Assembly: GCA_028829895.1 (NCBI GenBank)
Contig: CM054179.1
Location: 36,394,617 to 36,458,616 of the forward strand
DNA: 64,000 nucleotides
From: Sinotaia quadrata
Taxonomy: Eukaryota > Mollusca > Gastropoda > Architaenioglossa > Viviparidae
Direction: 5' to 3'
Made by a program: the position numbers and the translations under genes. Positions 46,601 through 57,612 of this stretch are shown one piece after another (the first letter of the stretch is position 1; each line of letters begins with the position of its first letter). The notes below the pieces were generated by a model. It did not search any database. It was not told the origin of the DNA and saw nothing but the letters and a program-made list of their open reading frames with translations.

Positions 46601-47340
46601 CCATGCGCATGTATAAAGAAAAACGTCACAGACCAATCATAAACAGCAAAGTCTATTTCAGTACCGAGACTGCAGAGAACATCAACAACAAACAGCTGCT
46701 TGCCATCACCCGTACATTGCTGGCAAGAAAGCACACTACATATTTCCAACTACTTTACCATCTGATGACCTTCTTGACCCATTTGTAAGCTTCTTTCATG
46801 ATCGAGTGAAAACATCACGTATTAGCTTGTTTCTATATAAAAATACAAGTAAACTCAATAGCTCTCACTTCTGAGAAACAGTTTGAAAAGATCCCCTTCC
46901 ATTATCATAATTCAGCATTTTCTTAAGATCTTTCATTAAGTTTGTCCAGAACTCACGTAATCTTGATCAAAGCTATCTATAATTTGTTTTTAAAAATGTG
47001 TATATTTTGACTCCATTCTAAATACAATTCTGATGGTTTAGTGTCCCAACGATCTTTAAATTACCATTGATAAGCCCCCAAAACGCAAACTCTGATTTTA
47101 ATGATCTATAACACATGCTGCCCCTTTTCTAATCTTGTACTGCTGTGAAATGTGTTAGAAAAGAATGTGCTGTCATCTAAGTTATCACACTTAAAACCCA
47201 AGGGTGTCTTAAGAAGTAGGTTTTAGTCAGACTATTAGCCTTGCCACAGTCTAGAATCAACACCAACGAACGTTGTTATTGGTCTTCTCTGTGGTGTGGA
47301 TGATAGATGGCATGATTTCAATGAAAGAGGCTGGATAATA
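46600..47340 (+). mobile_element. CR1-like non-LTR retrotransposon fossil, ORF2 linker and RT start
   Basis: Two stretches match the ORF2 protein of CR1/jockey-type LINEs with correct order and spacing. At about 46654-46740 the frame reads NINNKQLLAITRTLLARK. After a frameshift, 46746-46828 reads LPSDDLLDPFVSFFHDRVKT, the linker between endonuclease and reverse transcriptase. About 300 bp further, 47128-47336 reads SNLVLL-stop-NVLEKNVL, then SSKLSHL, then stop-SDY-stop-PCHSLEST, matching the RT block with pattern 'SNLxFLxKxLExxVxxQL...QSAYRPxHSTET'. At least three stops and one frameshift show it is dead. Endonuclease, RT catalytic core and 3' end are missing. Family level is probable, exact clade uncertain. 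Confidence 0.7.
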
Positions 47341-47380
47341 ATAATAATAATATTGTTGTTGTTGTTGTTGCTGCTGCTGT
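47337..47380. repeat. (AAT)n(TTG)n(TGC)n compound microsatellite
   Basis: Three short trinucleotide runs in succession, right after the LINE fossil. Confidence 0.95.
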
Positions 47381-48150
47381 TTTAAAATTCATTACGATTC
47401 AAATTATTAATAACCACACTTTAAAGGCAACTCTAGAGTTTGTGCCATGCAGGAGATCAGCTCCAAACGTCTAAAAGTGTCCTAAATCAACAGACTCGCT
47501 GTGTAACTGTCGCTCCTAACCACATAGCACCCTCCCGTTTTGCGCCAAGTAACTGACTTTGTGTGCAAGTAACTGACTTGACTTTGTGTGCGTATGTCCC
47601 ACTGGATATTATCTATTGCTATCACTGATTCCACACTTGCTGGCACATTGCTTTCCGATGTCACCTGCCACGTGATTCTTTTATTTGTGACTGTCAGACA
47701 CAATGCAATGCAATGACACAATGCAATCTAAAGTCATTGGTCAGTGCACGGCTATTACCGGTGGCATGCACCCGGATGTAAACAACTGTGATATGTACGC
47801 TTAAGATCTACACCCGGATATAAATGAGTGTAAGCCCGTGTGCTTAATAACTACCCCCCCCCTCTGTTTTAATAAACAAACAAATAAACCTTATTTTAGA
47901 GTTCCTACTCAGTCGAGACAGAAAACGCAATTAATTATTGAAACTTAAAAGGAAGAAATGGAAAATGCTAATGACTACGAGGCTATACAAATAATAAAAA
48001 AGAATTATCTAAGTTTCAAAAAATAAGCTGGCTAAGTAAAACTATTAGAATAAAAATACAATGAGTTCATTTGAAAATGTAAATTTATAATTGACAACTA
48101 TACTGTCATGCGTTGAAAATGCTTTCATAGTTGAGTCATCTTGACTAAAG
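47381..48150. other. Single-copy DNA with GC-richer patch
   Basis: 47480-47830 is complex and CpG-containing, with CACGTG near 47670 and doubled CACCCGGATRTAAA words (47769 and 47811). No exon. Confidence 0.4.
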
Positions 48151-48440
48151 AACAAAAGCGCTAGTCACGTGAAAAACGCAACTTTATCCAGAAGCTGCAT
48201 TACAAGTATTTTCTCGTGTCCTGTATTGTTTTGTCCCTGCCTGGCTCACGTTGATTGGCGGCTGTATATTTGCATGAAAGTGACAAGCAGTCGAGAGGGC
48301 TGATTCTGCGCCGATTGTTGTCACTTTTCCTGTGTTTACACGCTGTCTGCAGTCTTTTGGCGCCGGATGAAAAGACAACCTCGATATTGGAAGTTTTTCG
48401 TGCCTGCTAGTTTGTCAGTGGATGGGTTTTGCTGTGAAAA
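48151..48440. promoter_or_regulatory. Complex island with E2F, octamer and homeodomain-cofactor words
   Basis: Repeat-free, GC-richer. Contains TCACGTGA near 48164, TGATTGG (48252-48258), octamer ATTTGCAT (48268-48275) and the E2F-type TTTTGGCGCC (48355-48364). Candidate regulatory element or unannotated promoter; no coding frame supported. Confidence 0.35.
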
Positions 48441-49019
48441 CTAATTGGAGGTGTCAAAATGGGCTTGATTCCTTTGTTGACAAAAAATATTTGGAAGGTT
48501 AGAGTCGGAGAATGGCTGTAGATCTTTTGTTTGTATGTAAATTTTCATGAATAGTATTCCTTTATAAAATAATAAGAGAATTATTACAAGTTCCCCCTTT
48601 CTCTCCTCACATTGAATCTTGTCTACCCTTGTACCAACGCGCAAGCTCACATCTTATGCAGTTCGGGGAGAAACTAGAAATTTGTATTATTGAAAATCAA
48701 TATACGACCATGACGCAATATAAATATATTTAAAACAAGTAAAACTAGTATTTGCATTTCTGCTATTCATGTATTGCAGAAAATTCATACACTTTTTAAA
48801 AAAACGAATTTCTAATCATACATGATGCATTGGGTGACGAATTCGACAAATATATTGATATAAAATGAAACAGATTACATTTCCATGTATTATTTTTGTT
48901 TTTAAAATTCTCATTCATTTTTGCAGCAAATTAAGCCCAATGTAACAATGAACTCAATGTTAGAATAAAAGCAGTTTATATTTTTTTCTCCTTTGAAATC
49001 GCAATTGTACTCCATAAAC
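48441..49019. other. AT-rich single-copy DNA
   Basis: Nothing recognisable. Confidence 0.4.
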
Positions 49020-49283
49020 TTGATGCACTCCATAAACTACATAGACAAAAGAACTAGTAGACATACTATCGTCTCCTAGATTCCATAAACTATATAGACA
49101 AAAGAACTAGTAGACATACTATCGTCTCCTAGATTCCATAAACTACATAGACAAAAGAACCAGTAGACATACTATCGTCTCCTAGATTCCATAAACTACA
49201 TAGACAAAAGAACCAGTAGACATACTATCGTCTCCTAGATTCCATAAACTACATAGACAAAAGAACCAGTAGACATACTATAC
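49020..49283. repeat. Minisatellite, about 53-bp unit, 5 copies
   Basis: Units contain ATTCCATAAACTACATAGAC, then AAAAGAACCAGTAGACATAC and TATCGTCTCCTAG; almost identical copies. Confidence 0.95.
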
Positions 49284-49975
49284 TTTTTGCTTCTTCTTTC
49301 TTTATTGTGCATCCATCTTATCCCCCTTTCTCTCTCACCCCTCCTGTCCGTTCTTATTTTCTCACTTCCCTCTAGTTGACTGTCTGTTTCCTAGTTATCT
49401 GCCAAAATATTATCCATTTTCACATCATATAGTTTTAGGTTTTTAATTGAAACCTTGTTAGCTAAGTGAACAAAAGAGTATTTGTCACTCAAAGCACTGA
49501 ATTGACATACTTTCTTTCTTTTTAAAAAAATATTTATTTTTACAGATGTATGTGATTTTGTAGTTTTAATTGTTTGTTTGTCACTAAAACTGCTTTATAA
49601 ATGAACTAAAATAACCACAAAAGTAGATAATGGAAAGTGAAAGCTTTCAAATATTCTTTATTTTGTACTGTTTGTCAGTACATTGTTCTTTATTAAATTG
49701 TTGTTTATTGTGCTGTATTACTATAAAGTTAGTAGACAAATTGTTTTCTTGTATCAATACGTTGTTAACCTGTAGGTTTCTTTTATTTGTGCTTGTGGTA
49801 GTGTCCAGTTATTATATATATTAAGACTGTTGATTCGCGATGTTTCGCATTATAACGATGCGTGCTGTGTATTACGTGTCATCGAGTGTTAATATTATTT
49901 TTTTGGAAATAAACCAAAGAATAACTAACAAGGATGTAAATGACATCTATTTACCACCACCTAAACTGCATCTCG
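49284..49975. other. AT-rich single-copy DNA
   Basis: Pyrimidine-rich patch at 49290-49390; nothing else recognisable. Confidence 0.4.
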
Positions 49976-50290
49976 TTATTTTTCTATCTGACGCAGTTGA
50001 GCCCACCCGATCGCGTTGCCATGGATGCAAGAGGGTTGATAGCGAGGCACGAAACTGTTGACTTCAACAGACATGACAATACTTTGATGGCTTGTCAGGT
50101 GAGCTGGCAGCCAGGCGAAGTTACTCTCGCCGCATTGACCCCGCCATTGTGACCTTTGGCTTTCAACACGCGTGAGTGACAGCAATATGACGTAGGACAA
50201 AGCTCTTGTCAAGAAAGTCTTCGGTGGTAATCGGCCTGCAACGGATGACGCGCATGCGCTCTCGACTAGTGGGTGGATTGAGGCGGGAAG
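49976..50290 (+). promoter_or_regulatory. Complex island with X-box-like site and a possible short exon
   Basis: GC-richer single-copy stretch. It has an RFX half-site-like GTTGCCATGG (50015-50024). The same ATG (50021) is in good Kozak context and opens 26 codons ending exactly at a strong donor CAG|GTGAGC (50099). The encoded peptide (MDARGLIARHETVDF...) is not recognised. This could be the 5' end of an unknown plus-strand transcript or simply conserved non-coding DNA. Confidence 0.25.
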
Positions 50291-50744
50291 GTGGTACGAA
50301 AGTTGTCGATACTGGAAATGTCAGTTGTATGTAGGCCTATGTATATATACACATGAATGTGTAAGCATTCGGAAGTATATAGCCTGCATCCTATATGTAG
50401 GCCTACATTAATGTGTCATTCCAAAACCTTTCTAATCGCACAGTAAAATGACAAATCAGCGAAAGTTTAACCTTAAGCATTCATGTAATAAAATTAAAAT
50501 AATTTCTGTTGCACCAGTCCTTTAAACAACAACTAGAAATTGTGTGAACAATATTACACTTGAAATAAAATAAAATTAAAAATGCCACGCTTTTTCCTCC
50601 CCAAACAGAAATGCTTTTATTTTATAATGTATCTAAACTATACTTTAAATCCAGATTGTCAATTTTGATCTGAAGTTCTTAGAGATTTTATAATCTGGAG
50701 TGATCTTAGAATTAATCTGAAATGCTTTTATAATCATCATACGA
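50291..50744. other. AT-rich single-copy DNA
   Basis: The word TGTAGGCCTA recurs at 50331 and 50396; nothing else. Confidence 0.4.
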
Positions 50745-51190
50745 TATTGATTGACCTGAAGTCATTACTAAATTTAGGATTGGCATGAAGTCTTTACTGA
50801 TTTTAGAATTGACATGAAATCATTACTGATTTTAGGATTGACATGAAGTAATTACTGACTTTAGGATTGGTATGAAATCATTACTGATTTAGAACTGACC
50901 TCAAGTCATTAATGATTTTAGGATTTATCTTAAATTATTACTGATTTTAGGACTGACCTGAAGTCAGTACTGAATTTAGAATTGACATGAAGTCATTACT
51001 GATTTAGAACTGATCTCAAGTAATTACTAATTTTAGGATTGATCTGAAGTCATTACTGATTTAAGGACTGATCTGAAGTCATTACTGATTTTAGGACTGG
51101 TCTGAAGTCATTGCTGAATAATGATTGGCATGAAATCAAAACTGATTTTAGGACTGATCTGTAGTCGTTACTGGTTTTAGGACTGAACTT
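50745..51190. repeat. Degenerate minisatellite, about 30-bp unit, about 14 copies
   Basis: Units around TGAAGTCATTACTGATTTTA followed by GGACTGAC, quite diverged. Confidence 0.9.
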
Positions 51191-51229
51191 ACAAAAATGA
51201 CGTCCTTCACGATCTTAGGATTTGAGGTA

Positions 51230-51600
51230 CGTAGTGATTTCAATAACTCATGTACGTAGTGTTCTTGGCAACTGAAGTACGTAGCGGTCTTGACAAGCAA
51301 CGTATATACTGATAACAGCAACTGATGTGCGTAGCGGTCTTGACAAACAACGTATATACTGATAACAGCAACTGATGTGCGTAGCGGTCTTGACAAACAA
51401 CGTATATACTGATAACAGCAACTGAAGTACGTAGCGGTCTTGACAAACAACGTATATACTGATAACAGCAACTGATGTGCGTAGCGGTCTTAACAAACAA
51501 TGTATATACTGATAACAGCAACTGATGTGTGTAGCGGTCTTAACAAACAATGTATATACTGATAACAGCAACTGATGTGCGTAGCGGTCTTGGCAAAATC
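51230..51600. repeat. Minisatellite, 50-bp unit, 7 copies
   Basis: Homogeneous units containing CAACTGATGTGCGTAGCGGT, then CTTGACAAACAACGTATATA and CTGATAACAG. The 50-bp period keeps all three minus frames open (up to 107 codons); not genes. Confidence 0.96.
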
Positions 51601-51689
51601 TAAGAGCGCGTAGGTATCTGGCAAAAGAAGAGTGTAGTGATCTTATTATCTGTAGTGTACCGTGATTTTAGCATCTGAATCGCTGATGG

Positions 51690-52040
51690 GTCTTAAAAAT
51701 GTTTATTGATCTTTATGACTGAACTGTTCATTAATATTAGCAACTGTAGTACGTAGAGATTTTGGCAATTGAAGTACTTAGTAGTCTTAGCAATTGTAGT
51801 ACGTAGAGATTTTAGTATTTGAAGTACTCAGTAGTCTTAGCAACTGTAGTACGTAGAGATTTTAGTATTTGAAGTACTTAGTAGTCTTAGCAAGTGTAGT
51901 ACGTAGAGATTTTAGTATTTGAAGTACTTAGTAGTCTTAGCAACTGTAGTACGTAGAGATTTTAGTATTAAATAATTGAAGAACTTAGTAGTCTTAGCAA
52001 CTGTAGTACGTATAATGTTTTAGCAACTAAATTTAATTAG
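51690..52040. repeat. Minisatellite, about 50-bp unit, 6 copies
   Basis: Units contain AGCAACTGTAGTACGTAGAG, then ATTTTAGTATTTGAAGTACT and TAGTAGTCTT. Confidence 0.93.
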
Positions 52041-52194
52041 TATTCTTAACAATAAAAGTATGTAGTTGTCATAGAAAATGAAATATATAGTTATGATCTG
52101 AAGTGTATGCGATCTTAGCAACTAAAATACGTAGTTAGGAAGTACATGTGAATTTTAGCAATTTATGTGAATATAATTTTAGAAAATGGTATAT

Positions 52195-52515
52195 GTATTG
52201 ATTTTGTCAACCGAAGTGTTTATTGACATTAGCCACTGAAATATATAGCGATTTTAGCCCTTAAGTGTTTATTGACATTAGCCACTGAATACATAATATT
52301 ATAATATTAGTCCGTAAGTGTTTATTCATTGACATTAGCAACTGAAATACATAGTTATATTAACTTCTAAGTGGTTATTGACATTAGCAACTGAAATACA
52401 TAGTTATATTAGCCCCTAAGTGGTTATTGGCATTAGCAACTGAAATACATAGTTATATTAGCCCCTAAGTGGTTATTGGCATTAGCAACTGAAATACGTA
52501 GTATTTGTAGCAACT
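52195..52515. repeat. Minisatellite, about 48-50-bp unit, 6 copies
   Basis: Units contain TAGCAACTGAAATACATAGT, then TATATTAGCCCCTAAGTGG and TTATTGGCAT. Confidence 0.92.
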
Positions 52516-52896
52516 AGTGATTAATAAGTAATAAGTAATAATTGAGGTACATAGTGATCTTAACAACTGAAGTATGTAGTGGTTTTAGCATATGATGTAG
52601 CAGTGATCTCGGCACTTTGAGTGCTTACTGCTTTTAAGAGCAGAGAATCATAGTGCACATATAGTACAAAGTGATAGTGGCAGCTGAAGTGTATGGTGAT
52701 TTTAGTATCTGAAGTGTTTATTGATTTTAACATTTAAATTGTTTATTGATTTTAACATCTGAAGTGTTTATTGAGTTTAACATCTGAAGAGTTTATTGAT
52801 TTTAATATCTGAAGTATTTATTGATTTTTACATCTGAAGTGTGTAGTGATCATAGGATCTGAAGCGCAAAAAACATTTAGCTATCTTCACGGTGCC
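52516..52896. repeat. Degenerate minisatellite, about 25-bp unit, about 8 copies
   Basis: From about 52690, units around ATCTGAAGTGTTTATTGATT followed by TTAAC; the left part (52516-52690) is more diverged. Confidence 0.85.
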
Positions 52897-53084
52897 TATT
52901 GTGCTATATATTTAAGAACACGAACAAGTGTTATCATTTACTTTCAGGGTCGTAATAATAGCATTACTAATAACTTTGACGTATTTATTGTGCTATATAT
53001 TTAAGAACACGAACAAGTGTTATCATTTACTTTCAGGGTCGTAATAATAGCATTACTAATAACTTTGACGCATTTATTGTGCTA
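52897..53084. repeat. Recent 89-bp tandem duplication
   Basis: Two essentially identical 89-bp copies (starts near 52897 and 52986) containing ATTTAAGAACACGAACAAGT, then TTATCATTTACTTTCAGGGT. Identity is close to complete, so the event is very recent. Confidence 0.93.
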
Positions 53085-53385
53085 CTTGTGATACTACTGC
53101 TAATTCCAATAGTTACATTGCCATTTCAGATATTGTTATAACAACTGTTATTTCTTCTACAGTTGTCACCCTGAGACTGATTATGTCGCTAACAAAACAT
53201 CTCCTCTACACCTCCAGCCGCTGGTAATATTTCTACCTTGAGTGCAATTATTGTTTCTGGTCATAGTACTAATACGTATCTGTTACGTCTACTGACATTT
53301 GAGCGTACTAGGAACTGTTTTCTGTTGCTGTTAATACTCTAAATTTTACTGCAAATGTTTTACCACTCCTGCTAATATAGTGACG
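53085..53385. other. Single-copy DNA
   Basis: Rich in TACTGCTAAT/TGTTACT-type words, a faint old trinucleotide-like repetition; no exon. Confidence 0.45.
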
Positions 53386-53640
53386 CTATTACTTTTGGTA
53401 TTGCTATCAATATGTTATTACTATTTTACATTTATTGCAATTTCATTTCTGTTACTGCTGCTATTAGTTTATATTACTTTTGGTATTGCTATTAATATTT
53501 TACCTTTATTCCAATATCATTTCTGTTACTGCTACTATGAACTTATATTACCTTTGGTATTGCTATTAATATTTATCTTTACTGCAATATCATTTCTGGT
53601 ACTGATACTATGAACTTATATTACTTTTGACTTATTTGTG
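53386..53640. repeat. Degenerate minisatellite, about 70-bp unit, 3 copies
   Basis: Units contain TTATATTACTTTTGGTATTG, then CTATTAATATTT and CAATATCATTTCTGTTACTG. Confidence 0.88.
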
Positions 53641-54229
53641 TTACTGTAAATGTTAGTGCTACTGAATTTATTTATAAACAAACATTACTATAACATCAAA
53701 GACAATAGCAATATAGTGATGATCCATAGTGTTCACTGAAGTGGACTACTGTTTGGCAAAAGTGCTTCAACTACACACACATACACATGCACACACAGAC
53801 ACACACACGATATCACATACACATATTCACGCTCACACACCCATACACACATTTATAAACTATATAAATAAATCCCTGTGCCTTTTCCTTATGATGCTCT
53901 AATTACTAGTAACTCCAGTATTACTGCCCCCACTATTGGTACACGTATACAATAAAATTATAAACTTTATTCACCCTGAACCCTTCTCAATTCTGCACTC
54001 TTGACTTTACGGACGTGGACAGTCATTGGGTGGCAGTAGAATTCATGGACTGCTCCTTGCACAGAATCCCTGGAATGACAACTTTGCACACCATAGTCCA
54101 ATGAGGGATTTACACAGAATTCATCTCCAGAGAAACATACTCTTGCACAAAGTGACCCAGTGAGAAATTTACACAGAATTCAGAAAAGAGCACAATTTTG
54201 CACGAGAAGAATTTATACAAAATCCACTT
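53641..54229. other. Single-copy DNA with imperfect CA tract
   Basis: CACACA-rich tract at 53772-53855; degenerate TTGCACA..GAGAAATTTACACAGAATTC words near 54050-54230. Confidence 0.5.
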
Positions 54230-54677
54230 TCAAGGAATCTGGTTCCCAGTTTTCAGGGATTCGTGCTACTAATAAGAATGACTTTGTGAGATGGACCAGG
54301 GAGACGGACGAAATTCGACGGCGCTTTTGATATTAATGAGATTAATGATTGTGTGACTGAGAGCACGGAAATATTCTGGCGAACAAGGGTGTCGATGCTT
54401 CCAGTAAAGATGTGGTTCAGTGCACAGGTAGTGGTCACTTATAACTGACCACTGACAAAAGACCAACTCGTACTGTTGATCTAGCGTCATAGTCGCCCCC
54501 TCCCCCACGCCACACATGCTCCGTCTAGTGGGTGTCCAACATGATTTTAATCCATTGGCCACTGAGACGAAGCAGCTTCTGTAGCACTGTGGTCCAAAAT
54601 AGACTTGAGGGGTTCTCGTGTCTCGATCGCGACGTTGACAAAGAAAAACATTGTCCCGAATCGGCACAACTCCAAAG
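54230..54677. other. Complex single-copy island, candidate regulatory DNA
   Basis: GC-richer and repeat-free. Contains ATATTAATGAGATTAATGAT (about 54330-54349), two closely spaced homeodomain-type ATTAAT cores. A 167-codon minus-strand frame (54269-54772) spans it, but the translation has no recognisable domain and extends into the next tandem repeat, so I do not call a gene. Confidence 0.35.
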
Positions 54678-54828
54678 ACACAGTAGTCACATGCCTCATT
54701 CAAACAAGGCGCTAAGAAAAGATCTACAATACAAGAAATATGCTTCTGGCAGCAGTTACATGCCTCATTCAAACAAGGCGCTAATAAAAGATCTACAGTA
54801 CAAGAATTATGCTTCTGGCAGCAGCCGT
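54678..54828. repeat. Two-copy tandem duplication, about 69 bp
   Basis: Copies contain ACATGCCTCATTCAAACAAG, then GCGCTAAGAAAAGATCTACA and ATGCTTCTGGCAGCAG. Confidence 0.9.
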
Positions 54829-54980
54829 GCTAAAGACTCACATACAAATAAACAAATACAAATACAAAATTAAACAATACGAAGATTAATAAAATATTAA
54901 AATAATTAATTCGGAAATATATTAATTACGAAAATTAATTGGTGGAATTTTGCACCATTAGAATGTGAAAAGATGAGCTT

Positions 54981-54985
<5 letters not shown>
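54829..54985. other. AT-rich single-copy DNA
   Basis: Nothing recognisable. Confidence 0.4.

Positions 54986-55061
<76 letters not shown>
54986..55061. repeat. (GA)n microsatellite, about 74 bp
   Basis: Perfect GA run, the second long GA tract in the window. Confidence 0.97.
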
Positions 55062-55064
<3 letters not shown>

Positions 55065-56289
55065 GCGATCAAGTACTTAAATAACAGGACACATTTTAAT
55101 GACAATTTATTTTTCTTCCATCAGATGACACACAGTGTCTGACACATTGACACACTTATGAACGGAAGGCAACGCGAATATTCCAGCGGGTGAATTTCTT
55201 CGACAAGAATACTGAAGTTTGACGAGAAGGAAAGGTGTGGCATTTGCTATTAATTAGCCAGCAAAGGACTCTCTACACGCTCTTTCCTTCCAATGGTCTG
55301 GGGGAAAAAAATCATGGATAATAAAGAGAAGGAGTGAAAAGAGTGAAAGGTTTTAGAAAAGAAATCAACACGTTCGACAGACAGCCACAAAATGCAACAT
55401 TTGTTTTGTTGTTTAGGGGCGGTAAGGTTGTGTGTCGGCCTAATTATTCCTTGTCCATATGACTGCTTTTCTCCCACTGCTCACACAGAGTGCGCATATT
55501 CTCAAGTCTCCCCATTGTACATGTGTCATTCACTCCCTCACCTTGCCACCAAGCAGCACACCTGGTTCGCGGATGAAAAGAGAAGCGTACCGTCCCGTTC
55601 TTACAGAAATTTCCAAGTGTTCCTATTATGAGCACTATGCATCTTCCTACCGGACAGCCCCGTCAGTCGCCTTTCAGCCCGAATTTACATAGTCGCTGCA
55701 CTTACATATGGGAGGGAGTGGTGTGTGTGTGTGTGTGTGTGTGTGGGTCCAATACACTTCAGAGGAATTTTTCATTTTTAATACATTTTAAAATTTATTC
55801 ATTTAATTTTCTTTAAAGGTGATAGCTTTTTCCGATGGGGTCTGGTGTACATTTGATCGATTAAAAATAAAGTTAAAGATAGTGAATGGCGGAATAAATG
55901 CAATTATTTTGTTTTGTACAAACATATTGGCTACAGAATATCAGGTAGTGAAAATGTAGATTGACTGTTTGATTTTCATTGCCAGAACACGAGCGCTGAT
56001 TGCAGTGCCTACTGTTACAGACTTGCCATCTGATTCTCGATACAGTTTCGGTAAGGGGCTGTACATGAAATGTGTGACTCAGACACGAAGGGATGTTGGA
56101 AAAACGCGACATGTTGTGACAAAAGGAGAATGATCCATCACTCTTTTCTTTTTAACGACATGCTGACTTTTTTGTTGCTTGGCTTCATTGTGTGGCCAAC
56201 CAAAGTCATTTGCATTTTAAACAAAGACAGCGAAATGTTTCATACTTTAACTGCCACCAGGAACAACAAGATATACCGCAACATACCAA
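55062..56289. other. Single-copy DNA, partly GC-richer
   Basis: 55380-55700 and 55980-56230 are complex and repeat-free apart from a GT run at 55719-55745. Competing short frames on both strands (60-79 codons) show no family resemblance. Possible conserved non-coding DNA; no gene supported. Confidence 0.4.
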
Positions 56290-56645
56290 ATTAAGAACCA
56301 TTATTATTTAAAAGAAAATATCTCGCAAATGGCAAAATAACCACCACAGTTATTTACAAAAAAAACTATACTGCAAAATAGCAAATTAACAAAAATCATT
56401 ATTTATAAAAAATATATTGCATTATACCAAAATAATTAAAATCATTATACTGCAATATAGCAAATTAACAATCACCATTATTTACAACAAAATATACTGC
56501 AATATAGCAAACTAACTACCAACATTATTTACAAAATAATATACTGCAATATAGCAAACTAACAATCAACATTATTTACAAAATAATATACTGCAAAACA
56601 GCAAACTAACAACCAAATTATTTACGAGAAAATGTACTGTAACAT
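56290..56645. repeat. Minisatellite, about 47-bp unit, 7 copies
   Basis: Units contain ATACTGCAATATAGCAAACT, then AACAATCAACATTATTTACA; moderately diverged. Confidence 0.92.
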
Positions 56646-56930
56646 GTGACACCAATGCCTTTCAAGATTGGACTTCTTCTTGCCACTCCTAATTCAAAGT
56701 GATTAGACAGTTGGATGTAAACAAATTGAGTTGAAAATGTTCTAGAAATTTCTGGTGTAATGCGAACATATGAATAGTATTTTTTAAAATTATCCAATGG
56801 TTATGATTTACGAAAACGAGACCTGCCAATGAGCTGAGATTAAAAAGTTTACCTGCTATAGAGAGTGTAAGTTGAGACTTGAATGTAAGAAATAATGGAG
56901 TTAAAAATGAATAAACTGGAAACTTAGCAT
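56646..56930. other. Single-copy DNA
   Basis: Nothing recognisable. Confidence 0.4.
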
Positions 56931-57236
56931 TTGTTCCTTGATGATATTTTACAGGGGAAAAAACCTTTCCTTGTCTTATCTGAATCTCCTGGTTTACTGA
57001 TTATAAACTGCTATGATTATGGTAGACATGAGAAGTATCTACTGCAGTATGTAAGTGTAAGGAATACACTACACTCTGTTGATGTATTAATGGCAAAGGC
57101 TGCTGCAATTTCTGGTACAAGGAAGTTACTTGAAATTGCTACAATTCTTGTTCTGCTTGAGGGAGCTAGTATGGTGGAGTGCCCAGGTTATCCTCAAGAG
57201 AATAACAGGAGTGTATTAGTACGCAAGCTGTTGTGA
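56931..57236 (+). other. Unrecognised 101-codon open frame
   Basis: An unusually non-repetitive open frame for this region. It encodes a peptide with an Ala/Leu-rich segment (DVLMAKAAAISGTRKLLEIA) and a following ILVLLEGASMVECPGY. I recognise no domain. Its last eight codons are the first unit of the adjoining minisatellite, so the stop is supplied by the repeat. It may be a remnant of a decayed transposon frame, an exon of an unknown gene, or chance. Confidence 0.25.
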
Positions 57237-57612
57237 TTGTATTAACCACGGGTAATGCTAATGCGTTTCTGGCAGGAGTGTATTAGTACGCAAGCTGTTG
57301 TGATTGTTTACAATGGTATAGCATGGCAAAAAGTGTATTAGTACGCAAGCTGTTGTGATTGTTCAGAATTGTATAGCATGACAAGAAAGGTATTAGTACG
57401 CAAGCGGTTGTGATTGTTCAAAATTGTATAGCATGACAAGAAGTGTATTAGTACGCAAGCGGTTGTGATCGTTTACAATTGTATAGCATGCAAGGAGTGT
57501 ATTAGTACGCAATCTGTTGTGACTGTTCATACTTTTCATAACTGTATAGCATGGCAAGAAGTGTATTAGTACGCAAGCCGTTGTGATTGTTCACAATTGT
57601 ATAGCATCGCTG
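57205..57612. repeat. Minisatellite, about 60-bp unit, 7 copies
   Basis: Units contain GTGTATTAGTACGCAAGCTG, then TTGTGATTGTT and ACAATTGTATAGCATGGCAA. Confidence 0.94.

Noticed and set aside
51148..51571. Minus-strand frames up to 107 codons with LLLSVYTLFVKTAT-type repeats
   Set aside because: Produced by the 50-bp minisatellite; the same peptide appears in all three frames.
54269..54772. 167-codon minus-strand frame
   Set aside because: Longest mostly non-repeat frame on the right, but it has no recognisable domain and runs into a 69-bp duplication.
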